NCBI GenBank assembly: GCA_013396755.1 | Contig: VWZF01004785.1 | Span: 1,554,589 to 1,618,588, forward strand | Direction of reading: 5' to 3' | DNA: 64,000 bases | Source of the DNA: Sclerurus mexicanus | Taxonomy: Eukaryota; Chordata; Aves; Passeriformes; Furnariidae | Shown: positions 11,989 to 25,198 of the stretch, piece after piece | Layout: every line of letters begins with the position of its first letter | Numbering within the stretch: the first letter of the stretch is position 1 | The notes under the pieces: generated by a model | Databases searched by the model: none | What the model was told of the DNA's origin: nothing | The model's input: the letters and a program-made list of their open reading frames with translations, nothing else | Position numbers and translations under genes: made by a program

Positions 11989-13176
11989 NGTAGTCTTACA
12001 CCGAAATGAGCCCAGAGTGGTAGTGAGGTTTTGCCCGTAAATCTGGCCAAAACACCGCGTTATTACACCTGTGGCATTGATTTAATTGTACACAGAAGCA
12101 CACGCTGGTTGTAAAGGCGTAAAAGACACTTTAAGGTGTCATCCTTCCTCCAGCATCTGTCCCTACACTTGTGTTTTAGCTGACGGATGCTGCTGAGAGA
12201 AATACAGGTTTCCCCGCAGAGGGGCCCCTGTAGCTTGGCATTCTCAGTGTATTTGGACTGTGTGTACTTAGTTGGAGAAGGGGTCAGGATTTCATACTGA
12301 GGTATGGGGTTTTTCAGCATATTTATTAGTTTTCTGTTTTCTTTGGCCTGTGGGATGCTTGCAAATTTAAATGGGGATAAGATACATATATTGTCTTAAT
12401 ATATTCAAAAGTATCAGCACCCAGATATGAATCAGTTTTATTGAAGTGTGTTCTTAAGTCTGTATGATTTGGTATTTTAGTTAATTTTACAATATGCACA
12501 AAATGTAGTCCAGATAGAAGTATGGTATCTGACAGCAGGAGAGAATTTAAGATTTGCCAGTTCTTCATACTCTGTCAGATATCTGGAAATTACGCTTTGT
12601 TCTTTCAGCTTTGACTGTCACTTGTCATTAATTGTCAACAGCAATGTAGATCTTAAAATCAGGGTCTTAACATTTTTTGTGGAAGGGAGTAAGCACACTA
12701 ACACGTATGGCTCTTTTCTACAGTTTAATAATAATCACAGTTAATGGCTCGGCAGCACTGCTAGAAGTAAACATTTGGATTTTTTCAGCTAACTAAACGG
12801 CTCCGACTCAGGAGCTACATAGGATCACATACTGTAATGCTCGTAATATACACATAGAAACTTGCATCGGAATCAACAATAATTCAGCATGTCAGCAGAT
12901 TCAAATCTACAGCTGGGGTAAATCAGTAGCTCCACTGGACCTTACTTGAGCTGAGAATGGGGCCTTAGAATCTCACACTGTTGGTGGGAAACTGGTGTTG
13001 GAAACTGGTGTCGGCAAGCATTTTACAAACTGTAAGAATTGCAGAAGTGCCTCTACTACAGGTTTAAAACTATTACAACACATCACAAAAATCTGAAACT
13101 GTGCAGTGACTTGCATAGAATGATACTGAGACTCAAGACTAGTAACTATATCCTCTAGTCATGTGCTTACTATGTA

Positions 13177-13254
13177 GACAATGAGTGAATAATAAAATCT
13201 ACTATTAAATATACAGACAGTGAGAGAATAATAAAATCTAGTATTAAGTGTGAT
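13177..13254. repeat. 39-bp tandem duplication
   Basis: Two imperfect copies start at 13177 and 13216. Both carry the shared core AATAATAAAATCTA followed by a TATTAA word. It is a local duplication with a few substitutions. Confidence 0.8.
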
Positions 13255-16200
13255 TTTATTCGAATTTTGTGATTTCTTATAATTTTATATTTCTAGTGGA
13301 CTAGGGTTTTTTTGTTGTTGTTTTTAGCCACAGAAAATAATAAAGTACTGACTGAAATCTACTTATTCACGAGGTTTTCTTTTTTTCTTATGTTTTGAAA
13401 ACTTTATGGCAGTAGTTACTTCAAGCAATTGATAACAGGTCAAATATAAAAATGATAAATTACAGTATCTCATTACTGAACGTATATGAACTTCAATATT
13501 TCAAATTTCTCCTTGAATTTATATTTAAGGCTATTTATAAATATTTCTAGAAATACGATTTTAATAGCTAAATTTTAATACAGGAATATTGTAGACAAAT
13601 AAAAAATTATACTACTGTACATTGTGCATTGCAATGGACAAAAATTGTGAGTTAACTAAATAACTAAACTTTAAAAAAATCACAACTGTTTCAATTACTT
13701 GATTTGTATTAGCACAAGAATTAATGATTACATTACAGTAAATCATAGAAACTGCAATCTCACTTATATTTCTGAATATGACATCTTTCTGATAGAATCC
13801 ATAATGTTCTTTTATAATGCTACTATGAAATATCATTTAAACAGCTAAAAGAATAATGCAAAATGTGTTTTAAATTAATTCTTTGAAAGTTGAAATCACT
13901 AATTTTTTCATGCTCAAGCAGCCTTATAAGAAACGCAGTCCTGTGCCTTACAGGCACATTTTCATGTTTTGCCCATTCAGAAGCTGCAGGAGTTTTGCAT
14001 CCATTTTCTACAAGCAGTTACCTTGTTTTCAAGTAATGTTTCAAGAATTTCATATTTTTGCAGCTTTTAACAATTGCAGTTTTTAAGCACACATTAGTTC
14101 ATTTTGTGAACTGGGTGTGTTTCATGGCTTCAGCTGCAGCATAATATCTTCCCAGTTTTCCAGCAATACTGAACTGTGTTTTAAAACTAAAGGCATCATC
14201 TGGTACCAATGATTAGAGCTAGGAAAATTCAGCAGTTAAAGTGCTACCATCCAGGTCTGACTTCTTCAAGAAAACAATCTTTTCAGATTCATTTGGTTTT
14301 CTTTTTAAGAAAGGCAATTTCAGTGGCATTATTTTGTCACTTTTGCTTCCAGATTATGTGGGTTTCTTGAAAACACTTCTGTACATTTCAGTGGCTAAAA
14401 AGAGGCCAAGCTTGGGGCCATCGCTGCTGAACCGCAAACCAGTAAACATTTTGTTCTCGGTTTCTGTAAGGAAAGAAATTAATTTAAAGACTAATTTTAT
14501 CCACTCCTCTAGTATGCTATAAGTTGAATGAAGGGTTATATTTGGAAATGAAATTGAAAAGCAGTGTTTCCTTTCTGTCCTGAAACTTCTATAAACACAT
14601 CCCATCTTGTTAAATTTGCTCTCCCAGCCTGTACTTGTAACTAGTAGTTTAATTATTTTGTTCTTGTATTTTGACATTATCTTGTCAGACTCTTCATCAG
14701 CTCTTCATCAAATCATAATTTTAAAGTCAACCTTCCCCCAAAAATGCTGAAGAATTCCATTTTAAGCATGTGATATCTTGAAATTAATAATCACATGTTA
14801 TAGATTCTTGCTAAGCCAGAGGTCCCTCAGTTTTCTCTCTAATCAGGTAGAGACTGTTAAATATTTTCTGGTGCTAATCCAGTTTCAGTGGTTGATGAAA
14901 GACTTTGAAACTTATCCTGGATATGGATGTCAAAGCCTAAAATCTTTTGATGTTTTCTTCAGTGATGAAAAGATATCTCTAAAACAGAACATAACAATTC
15001 AGCAAATGTAAACTCTTCTATAATGTAGTTGATAGGCTTGATCACCGTGTTTGGGGTATGCAGACTGACTCTCCTGTTACATCTGTATATTCTTTCTGTT
15101 GGATAATTCAGGTGTGGTTGAAAAGTTTTGCAGAGAAACAGGAAAAGAGATAATACAAAGGACCAATTTGTACATTCTCCTCTCCTCTGTGGAACTTAAG
15201 GAAATCTCTTCCTTAAAAAAGAAGGTGGAAGTAGCAATTTTAAAAAGAAACTTTTGCCTTATGGCTGTCACTATTAATGTGATGGCAATAATTTAATTGC
15301 AGTAGTAAATACTTGAAGCTCAGAAAAGAGTTTGGCATTCACCTTTTCATTAAGAAAGGAGAGAAGTCTCTACAATGAATTATTTTATTTTTTTTTAATT
15401 TAGTCCTGTTTTTATCTGTTCTCAGGCCCAGTGTTGAAAAATGAAAAACAGGAAAGGCAACATATTATAAATTATATTTGAAATGTGGACTGTTTGCTGA
15501 TTTTAGCATTTGCAATTTAAGCTTCAGTTTCATTTTTCAGGACATTCTGTGTATCAGCTCTCTGTGTATCAGGGTCTGAAGAACCTGTCTAAAGTCAGTT
15601 GACTTTCACAGACCAAACACCGTTTGCCTGTTGTGACTGCTTTGATTGCATTAATGAAATGAATGTCATTCGTACTAAACCATATAAATCACAGCTCAGC
15701 AGTCACTCTTACCTCATGCACTTGACATGCCATCAACTGAAAGGGTGTCAGTTGCACTGCTTTTGAAGTAATTTATTTCAGGATCGCATTGATATATATG
15801 TCCATATATATACTGTATTTAATTCTTTAAGATAAAATTGTTTATTGTAGGTGTTTTCAATTAAGTCCATTAAAATGAATAAATAACACAAAAAGTAATT
15901 ACTCCCAATACCTACTTTCTCTGTGTTCATGATGTTTACATTATTTGTATTTTTCTCCTCGATCTAATATACTATTTAATGCCAGTGATACTTCCTCCCC
16001 TAGATTCCAAAGGAACAGTGTTTCAGATGTCACGCTTTCCATGATTACATACAAACCAGAACTTCCGGCACTGCTGCTCTGAACAGCTAATCCAGACCTG
16101 ACCAGAAGAACTCCTTCTTTCAGAAACTTGCACAAACCTAGGCAATATTCTGAAAAATACCTGTTGTGTGTCTTCCAAAAAATATATTTTATGCAAATGT

Positions 16201-16689
16201 GTTACAAACAGAGAAGGAAGGACAGTGCAAAACTTAATGATATTCCCATGGATCTTACTTTACAGAAAACTGGTCTAATTCTCATAACATGTTTAATACT
16301 AGTGACCACCAATAGAGAACTCAAACAAAGATTAATAGATATATATGTATTGCTAAACTGCCAGCTTTTTAATTGTATTTATCAGGAAGAGTAGATCAGA
16401 GGTGTTGATCACAAGAAGGTCTCAGCCTGATGGTTGGTTTTTCTTCACTTTGTTATTTCTGTGAAGGGTAGCAACATCTTTTAGCCTCACCAGAAGATAC
16501 ATTAACTTTCATCTCCCAGATGGCACATGTTTTTTCCTCATTGACTTCTTCTTCAGTCAGAAAGAAAGCCATAGAAATCTGATCTGTAACAGTATTTTTC
16601 CTACACCTTCACTGATTTTCTTCAGGTTAAGCCAGCTCTGAAACGCAAAATGATGTGCTACAGGGTGGCCTTTTTAGCTATACAACTTT

Positions 16690-17120
16690 TCACCAGTTTT
16701 CTGGCTGTGGCTGCAGAGGAAGATGGGTGGCCACAATTTGAGATATCCACGCCTGAGGCAAAAAATTAATCTCTTGCTGGTGTTTCTGATTGTTGCTAAT
16801 CCTCAGCTCTCCAAAAGCAGAGGAGGAAGTGGTCATAAGGCCACTGTAAATGAAAAGTGCCTGCTTCTTGGCTGGTGCAGCCTGCACACCTTCTGAATAT
16901 ACTAAAAAAAAGGGACATACATGCATATTTGTTAACATTAAAGCCAGTTAGACAACTGATCACATGATCAGGCCAAAAACCAGAAATACAGTTAATTACA
17001 TTTTTTAAATTGATACATGTTAGGTGATAACAAGTGGGGTGCCTGCCTGCCGGCTTCTTTGCTCCAATGCCCCTGATGATGGACTTCAGCAAACTAAATT
17101 CAAAGAGAGCCAACAAAGTA
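16690..17120. promoter_or_regulatory. Candidate conserved non-coding element
   Basis: The block has balanced composition and many factor-like words (GATTGTTGCTAATCC, ACTGATCACATGATCAG, AGTTAATTACA) between AT-rich flanks. No open frame or repeat explains it. This is inference from texture only. Confidence 0.2.
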
Positions 17121-18265
17121 ACAGACAGGTTAGGTTTCAGATGAGGTAAAGTGATTCTTGATTACTTAAATCACACTTCTTTTGACAGAAGCCAAGCCAT
17201 AACATTATTGTATGTGGGAACATGATAGAAAAAAGAAGAATGGCCACTAAAGTGAAGTAAGAATTTAAAGACTGACTTCAGAGTGCATGGAATACACCTA
17301 TACTAGAAAGAGTTATTATTAGGGCACAAAGTTGGCATGTATTCTGCAGTCAGGAACATAGAAGGGGAAAATTAAGTGATTTTTATTTATTTATTTTACC
17401 ATTGTAAGCAATAAGGGAGTTAAAAAGGGAACAGTTCAGGTAAAATACAAATAATTCCAAATAGGCTGTAATCAGAATGTATTTTTTCAATTAAGATTTT
17501 CAGAAATTGTTTATTACACAGTCACCTGAGAAAGAAGTAATATAATTTATGCCAAACCGTTTACCACAAATGGTTCCTCAGTGATTCACCATCTTCAGTA
17601 AACAGATATAAAATCATTTTTCTTCAAAATTATGTTAAGAAATTAACAAGCTAGTACAAACTATCAAGAGTGGGTTGCATAGAGTTCAGCTACTTATTTT
17701 TTTTGTGGAAAAAAAGTCATTGAAAATGTTAAGTTTGTGTTAGTGAAGAATAAGCACTCTGGAGAATGACAGCATTACTCTTCAGTTTCCATCATTGCAG
17801 AAATGCTTGCATTTCATTTGAGTTCACAGAAGTCTGTCTGAATTTGATTCTGTGTCATGCTTTCTGCAAATTTGCAATTGTCTTTTTTTTAACAGCAATA
17901 ATAAGCAAAATATAAACCCCTCTGACACTCTTCCAGATTGTATTGAGAATCAGTAGTTTTCTGAAGGTACCTAAAAGAAAAGGATTTTTTTTTTTTAATT
18001 GCTGCTGCTGCAGCATAGAGGAAGGAAAAGTACTTCTTCAGGGAATATGGTGAAGTACAGGAATTACTAAATCCTTTTTCTTTTGGCTAGTTTACTGCAA
18101 ATTTTATTCTTAGGAATGTAGTTTCAGGTTTGGGGTTTTTTAATATCTTGCTATATATATGCAGTGTATAGAAAAAAAGGTCAAACATTAATTATCCATT
18201 GAGTTAAAAATTCTTTGAATAGCTTAGAAACATTTTGCCTTCTGGGGACGATAACATTTGCAGTT

Positions 18266-18335
18266 TCAAATGCAATTAAATGGAAATGTTCAAATGCAAT
18301 TAAATGGAAGTGTTCAAATGCAATTAAATGGAATT
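18266..18335. repeat. 24-bp minisatellite, about three copies
   Basis: Units begin at 18266, 18290 and 18314. Each contains CAAATGCAATTAAATGGAA. Copies differ at one or two bases near the unit end. The period is a multiple of three, so the reverse strand shows a repeated HLIAFE peptide in a short open frame, which I consider fortuitous. Confidence 0.9.
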
Positions 18336-20079
18336 GGTAGTTTACAGAGTGAAAGGCAGTGTATATTCTTCTTTGAATGTAAAACAATACCAGTAAGTAT
18401 TGCTTAAATAAATGTAACTTTGCCCATAGTTTTGTAAATAAACAGCTGCTGATACAATCTTTTTCTTCTCCTACAGAACAAACGCACTGTCTTCAAACAG
18501 TGCTTGACACAAAGGAACATAGTGAGGGTGTAATGCTTCAGGTTAATAAAACTAGAGGATAGCAGCTGTAGCTGCAGCCTCGCACAGAGGCAAGATGCTG
18601 CTCTCTGCTGTAAGAAACTGCATCGGAGCCTTAACATAAGAATAACCATGTTGACTGTGGAGTCGGGAAGCCATCTCGAGTTCTCTTCATCTACCCCAAA
18701 CTGCTGTGTAAGCCTGTTGTTAAGAAGTAAGTAAATGTGTGGAAGCACCATAGCTAGTAAAACTGCTTTAGTAAATAGAGGTGCAATGCTGATTTCCTAG
18801 ACACGTTGAAAACTACCTACCTGGGCTTACCTAGAGTAACTTAACTACGACAAAGCTGAGAAAAATATCTGTTTTAAGCTGAATGTCACATCTCTTCCAT
18901 CAGCACAAATACAATTACAAGAAAGCTAACACCATAAAAACACAGAGTGAATCATAATACCAATGCAAGATTTTTTTGGAGGAACATATAGTGTGAGCTG
19001 ACACTTGGAAAACAGAAGTCGGCTCTGAAGTCTCTCACTTTTATCCCAGGGATTGCAAATAGGCATTTTGTATTTAGGCTACCCAGCCTGAATATTGGCA
19101 AAGGTTAAGTTTTGTTTTTCAGTGCACAATGATGTACTTCGTAGTAAGTAAGGTTGCTATGATGTTTTTTAAGTACCTTTGCCTGGGTATGAGCTACGGC
19201 TCCTTAATAGCACCAGTGATGCACTAGCTTCCATCTGTACTATGGAACAGTTCCCTGGGAGCAGGTCAATAGCCTCAAACTTCTGCTTGTCGCCATCCTG
19301 ACTGATGGCACTTTGCCAGTACAAACCAACTACTCAGTGCTGCCATAAAACAGCACAGAGAGAAGTATAAAATTGCTGTTCAGAGGCAGCTCTTTGCCTA
19401 GAATACTGGCAGGTGCGTGCTTTTTCAGATTTTTTTTCTTTTTTTGGTAATACATGGATACTGAGTGCTGCCATGCCTTGTAGAGTGAATAAAAATATGC
19501 TTATGCTTGACATCAGGATAACTTTTTTCAGCATGGTTTTCAAACTGGTCTAGAGATATTTTCTGTTTTAAAAGATGTGTTTGCAGTTCTCTAGCATTCT
19601 TCCCACTTTTATCTGATGATGTAGTGATATCACTAGGCCTACTCTTGTCTGCAAAGTGTTCTGGAAGAAAGCAAGAATAGGAGAAAGACAAAAAAATCCA
19701 AGCATGTAAAGAATATGGAAAACTGAGCTTAGATAAAGGATATGGAAAACTGGGCCTAGATGCAGTTTTTATAGGGGAATTCTTAGACTACAAGTCATTA
19801 AATGGAAGGCCCGTGCTCATTGGTGTGCTCAGCTGTTCTGCAGTACTATAAGTAAGCAAAACAGCTGTAAAGCTAGCTTAATTCTCCAATTTAGTTACAT
19901 TTATGACTTCTTCACAATACCAGTGCAGAACAAAGCAGCTGGAGACAAGAATCCTAACAAGACCTTTTTAGGCTTTATTTGGCATTCTTTAGTCAGGTAA
20001 AAGTTTACCAGTTTGTCTAAGGTTAGAGTTCTCTGAGCGGCCTCTGAAGATTAAACAAAATTATACCATAGAACACTAA

Positions 20080-21032
20080 TGGGTTGTCCCTGGCTGGATT
20101 CCAGGCACCCACCAAAGCCACTCTATCACTCCCCTTCACAGGTGGACAGGAAAATATAACAAAGGCTTCATAAGTTAAGGACCATGAGAGAACACTCACC
20201 AAATACCATCATGAGCAAAACAGACTCAACTTGGGGATATCCACTGAATTTATTACTAACAAAATCAGAGCAGGATAATGAGAAATCAAATAATTCTTAA
20301 AAACACCTTTCCCCCACCCCTCCCTCCTCCCTGAGCTCTACCTCCTCCCTCCCCAGCAGTGCAGGGAGACAGGAAATGAGGGTTACGGTCAGTTCATCAC
20401 ATGTTTCTGCAACTGCTTGGGGAGAAGAGTCCTTCCCCTGATCCAGTGTCGGGTCTCTTCCTCAGAAGACAATTCTCCATGAACTTCTCCAACATGAGCC
20501 CTTCCCACAGACAAGAGTTTTCCACAACATTTACTACAGGGTGCAGTCCTTCAGGCACAGGCTGCTCCAACATGAGTCCCCCACAGGTCACAAGTCCTAC
20601 CAGGAAACCTGCTCTACTGTGGGCTTCTCTCTCCATGGGTCCACAGATCCCTGCCAGTACCCTGCTCCAGCACAGTATTCCCTCAGGTTCACAGCCTCTT
20701 TTTGTGGCATCCACATGCTCTGGCATGGGTGTCCTTCAGGGGCTGCAGGTGGATCTGTGCACCCCCATCAACTTCCATGGGCTGCAAGGGGTCAGCCCAT
20801 GGTCTGCACCAGAGGCTCCCCCTCCTCCACTGACCTTGGTGTCTGCAGAGTTGTTCTCACTCCGCTCCTTCTCTGGCCACAATTACTTCTGTGCAGTAAC
20901 TTTTTTTCCTTCTTAAATAATGTTATCACAGAGATGTTACTATCATTCCTGATTGGCAAAGCCTTGGCTGAGCATGGGACCCTTAATCCCAGAGTCATGG
21001 ATTCATGCACCATATTTGGTGCCAGAAAGGAC
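20080..21032 (-). mobile_element. Avian ERV-type LTR (LTR A), solo and degraded
   Basis: The + strand begins near GGGTTGTCCCTGGCTGGATT and the ACCCACCAAAG / TCTATCACTCCCC words typical of a family of avian LTRs. It continues through a C-rich stretch and several imperfect subrepeats containing CTGCTCCA. It then passes a CTGACCTTGGTGTCTGC motif and ends near 21032. The element's sense strand appears to be minus. The long open frames inside (20401-20916 and 20541-21107) come from the low-stop C-rich composition and are not viral genes. No gag, pol or env remnant was seen next to it. Confidence 0.78.
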
Positions 21033-21554
21033 TGTGGTGGGTTCACTTTGGTTGGACACAGGGTGCCCACCAAGCAACTCTATCACTCCCCCTTCCCAGC
21101 TGGATAGTGGAGAGAAAATAAGATGGACAGTGGCTTGTATGTTGAGATACGGCAGTTTGTTGAAGCGAAAGTAAAAGTTCACACATGCGCAAGCAAAGAG
21201 ATAAAAACCCAGTAATTTTATTCTCTACTTCCCATGAGCAAGCACTGCCCAGCCACTTCCCAGGAAGCGGTGCTTCAGCATGAATGGCACTTGCTTGGGA
21301 AGGCAAACATTGAAAGTAATGAATGCTCCCCAATCCATTCCTCCTTTCCTTAGCTTTTATATCTGCCTGATATCATATAGGATGGAATATCCCTTTGGTT
21401 AATTTTGGTCAGCTGACCTGGCTGTGTCCCCTCCCAAGATCTTGCCCACTGACAGCCTAGTGTGTTACCAGCCCATTTGTAGCTATCAATGCAAAGCACA
21501 GCACTGTGAGGGCTGACATGGGAAAATGAACTCCATTTCAGCCAGACCCAATAC
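21033..21554 (-). mobile_element. Second avian ERV-type LTR (LTR B), abutting LTR A
   Basis: On the minus strand it starts TGTATTGGGTCTGGCTG and ends GTGAACCCACCACA, so it has the TG..CA termini expected of an LTR. It contains an AATAAA (AGAGAATAAAATTAC) and a GGAATATCCCTTTGG word on the + strand that is familiar from avian LTRs. It shares about 70 bp of terminal similarity with LTR A (TCTATCACTCCCC...CAGCTGGA) but differs elsewhere, so the two are related families. No clear target-site duplication remains. Confidence 0.78.
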
Positions 21555-24500
21555 AAACACATGTCCATAAATGCATGTCCTTTAAATGGGTTTTTGTAAC
21601 ATTGTAATTTGAGCAGATTAATCCAATTTGGGTGCTCTGTGAACTCAGGACTCTCACTGATTTCAATTATTACCAGCATTGTACTTGCCTATTTTTTTTT
21701 TTTACAAAGAAGTAAATTGATTTTTATTTCCAAAATAAATTTAACAGTTGCCTTCTGCCACAATTATTACACTTGTGACTTCTGTGTGTGGATGACAGAT
21801 CTTCATTTGCTCTTAGCTACAAGCCTGAAATATGGCCCTGAAATACATCTGTTTGCATAAAGATTCACAGGCATCAGTACCTGCTGTAGAGTTCACAGCC
21901 TTACTGTTTTTCTGTAATTCCCAGCAGAAGGACAACTTGAAATAGTTATCTTCTTTTTTTTTTTTTCATCTGTTCTTTCTTTGTGAGTCAGTTGCCTTTA
22001 GTAGATCCAGCAGCATCTGGTTGTTTTTTCAGAATGAAACTCTCCCTTTTGATCTCCTAGGCTAGCTCTGTACCTACAAGTATAATATTAGACATAGTGA
22101 TGGGTCTGAGAACAAGAGAAATTCTACACGTCAGGTACTTACAGCTAAATTCTCTTCTCTCTAAATATAGGATGATCTAATCAATCCCCACTGGTGGGGA
22201 CAAACCCTGACATGTACCAACCTTTGGGCTGTGTCCAGAAGAGTGCTTGTTGGCTCAGACCAGAGCTGTTGCCTGCTAATATCATGCTATAAAGAGAGTA
22301 GTTATTATTACACTGCAGACTTTGTGCCTGGCCCCAGGTTTAGCATACCGTACATGTAGCTGTGGAATAATGCAGTAATGACTGTAGGCCGCTTGTCAGT
22401 GGGGCTGAAAGTTGAGTCCTTAACAAGAAGTTGCATGTCAAAATTAGAAAAGCTCAATAATCAGACTTAACATGGTAAATATCAGGTTTGTTTCTGGGTT
22501 TTATTTTATGCTTCAACTAGGCAGGACCAGGGTCCATAATATGAATCTTCTCTGTCCTTGGAGGCTGTCCTTATCACTAACCTACAGTATCAGCTGTTTG
22601 TGCTTTTTCTTTCTAGTCCTGAATCATGCTCTGTTTGCTACAGCAACAGTATTTCAACAGGCAGAATGGGAAGTGGACACCTCTTTGTGTCCACAGCCTG
22701 GTGGCTGGGGCATGTTTCTGGGAGATAAGGGATGCAGTCTTCAGCCTCAAAATTTAATGGGAAAATGGTCTGAAAATCTGTCTCATGGGACAAATGTACT
22801 CACCAAAAAGGTATCATATGGAAGAATAAGTAAAAGTACCAGTTGGCAATTTTACATACAGTCTGGTCCACAGGCTCTGCCCTGTGCTTCAGCCATTGTA
22901 AACAATTATTTTTCATTAGTTCATTGTTTTGCCATGGTGTTGCTTAGACAAACAAAAGTATCAGTTGTGGAACTAGACTGTTGTCAGTTTTTAAACAGAG
23001 CACAGAATTACATGGTCTGACACTCAAAGAGTTGCTTGGTGTCAGGGAGCAAGCACAGACTAAGAAATGTATTATATCTTCCATGAGGCAGTTTAGTTTG
23101 AAAATCTGATTTTTCCTTGCTACAATGGGAAACAGTAGTGCAAAAGCACAGCAGCAAAATTAAACTTGCAAGTAAATGGTTACAGGTCTGAGCATAAATT
23201 TGTGGGAGAACGTGTTGTATGTGCATGTACAGCTGTACATACAAAAGATCTGAATTCCCCTAGCAGCAGTGTCTGGATATGAAGTTTTGATTTAGATTGT
23301 GTACCTCTGGGGACACTGTTCCGTATGTATATAAAACTGAATGTAGTAATTAAATGGCAACTACTGCATTTCATGTCCATGATTGCCTACTCATAACAAA
23401 GTACAAGGTGGGGTTTGGAAGTACTGTCTTGAAGAAGATTCAGTTCCAGATTTCCAGTTCTAGCATTTCTCTGGTAGCTTGAACTATGCAACAAATGAGT
23501 TTGCTGTATTATGCACAGAAAAAAGTCTGCCTGAACCTATTAGAGGTATAAATTGCTATATGCATCACTAGATGATTATGCAGTTTTATGCAGCATTACC
23601 TATATTCTGGCATATCATAAATAACCTGGAACCAAGTATGTGTATTAATATCACAAATACTGTTTTTCCAGTATCAGCCCTAATTTGCCTATTATCTGCT
23701 CGGGTCAACAAATCTATGTAGACATGAACAGGAAAACCTGTTCTTAGGATGTTTCCTGAAAACCATTGTTCCAAGCATATAGATCCTTTTCCTAATCTAA
23801 ATGAAATTTTAATGCTTTTTCGGTATGTGAAGAGCATCACATGATCCCAAATATTCCTCCAATCTTTAAAGTTTAGTGTCTGAAAATTATTAGTGAAGTT
23901 CTCATCCTATACCTATGTAAAAGACAATGAGGATACCTAGGATGCTTTGCTGATGACTAACTTTTCCACTCCCTAGTTAATTCTTCATCCCCTTAGAAAA
24001 TACATCAGTGGATTTTATTGGGTAGTTTCTAATAACTTGCAGTAGTTTTTTCATATAGTTGAATTTTCCTTGTAGAGACAAACAATGAAAACTACTAGTA
24101 TAACTTAAGAGCTAAAATGTTCATGACATCTTTTGTGTTTCAGAGACTGGGGCCTTTTCAGGTGATACAGTTCTATAAATCAACATGATCAGAAGTTAGT
24201 GAGATATAAGTTTAGCACACATTCATGTCTTGCATTTCTCATTAATAAAGTCTGTGTTTGAAACTGATCTTTCTTCTTACTCAACTTTATAGTCAACAAA
24301 AGAATGAGGATATTTTTTGAATTTTGTAGGATTAGTTGCAACCTCATCTATTATCTTTGTAAACCGATATTTTCACTATGTAATATGTTAAATAAATACA
24401 TCTTGCCTTTCACAAGATGTCTTCTCCCATCATCATCCCATAGTTCATAGTGGAGCAGAAGGACAAGAATGCTGGAAAGGTGTTCTTGCAAATATATGCT

Positions 24501-25055
24501 ACAAAACTATACCACTCTCTACCTTCTATACCTTCTTGCTTTCGTGAGCAGCTCAACTACATTTTGGTAAAATAGTGCCAGAATGCAATTAAGGAATGTG
24601 TTATTTCTTCTCCTGTGAACAGATGCAGAGCCAAACACCAGCAACTGTATCAGTGTGTGGATGTATTGCACTTCTGGAAGAACAATTGCAGTTGTTAAGA
24701 AAAAGCATGTGTTTTTCTTACTGGGTTATCAAAAAACTTTATTTGTAGGGTGAAACTTTTTTTTAAACATGATTTTGAGCACATTAAGTTTTGTAAAGTA
24801 AAGCCAACGTAAATTTAATGGTGCTGTTGAAGTTTTCTGGAGTCTTAACTGTATGACATACATTAGTAGTTAAAACGAAGTGATTTGGTTCAAACTCAGG
24901 TTGTGTAGAGATCTCTAAGTTTAAGTCACCACCTGACGTGTGGGTGCCCATATACTCAGAAAAAGCAGTCTGGGGGCCCAAACAATGTAACCATCCTCAA
25001 TTATCTGCACAAAGAGATATGCAATACATGCTCTGTCTTGAGACAGTCTGAGGTA
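21555..25055. other. Intergenic DNA with one unusually long open frame
   Basis: AT-rich sequence lies between the LTR pair and a CR1 end. The main item is the 182-codon open frame at 22472-23020, described separately. I recognise no other repeat or gene. Confidence 0.5.
22472..23020 (+). other. Unassigned 182-codon open reading frame
   Basis: It is the longest open frame outside repeats and the CpG island. The ATG has A at -3 and G at +4. The translation has a hydrophobic stretch at about residues 31-60 that could be a membrane segment, then a Gly/Trp-rich part (PQPGGWGMFLGDKG at 74-87). I do not recognise the product. There is no evident promoter or homologue, so it may be a chance frame, an exon of an unknown transcript, or a decayed element. 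Confidence 0.15.
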
Positions 25056-25198
25056 CAATAGGCCAGATTGGATGGGGCTTAGAGCAACTCGGTCTAGTGG
25101 AAGGTTTTTCTGCCTATGGCAGGGGTATTAGAACTAGGTGGTCTTTAGGGTCCCTTCCAACCCAAACCATTTTATGATTCTATGATTCTGTGATTTCA
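25056..25198 (+). mobile_element. CR1 LINE, 3' end fragment
   Basis: It carries the diagnostic CR1 tail: GGTCCCTTCCAACCCAAACC, followed by degenerate copies of the octamer ATTCTATG at 25169-25198. The 5' part is truncated, as is usual for CR1. There is no coding content. Confidence 0.92.

Larger units (their letters stand above)
11990..20079. other. Intergenic DNA upstream of CENPW
   Basis: This is about 8 kb of AT-rich sequence. It contains a 39-bp duplication (13177-13254), a 24-bp minisatellite (18266-18335) and a region resembling a conserved non-coding element (16690-17120). None of the open frames here, for instance those at 14241-14522 or 18404-18751, resembles a known protein. No promoter for a divergent gene is evident. 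Confidence 0.55.

Noticed and set aside
18181..18387. Repeated-peptide protein (HLIAFE repeats)
   Set aside because: The repeat is a by-product of a 24-bp minisatellite whose period is divisible by three.
20401..21107. Open frames of 171 and 188 codons
   Set aside because: They lie inside LTR sequence, where C-rich composition leaves few stops. They do not resemble retroviral proteins.
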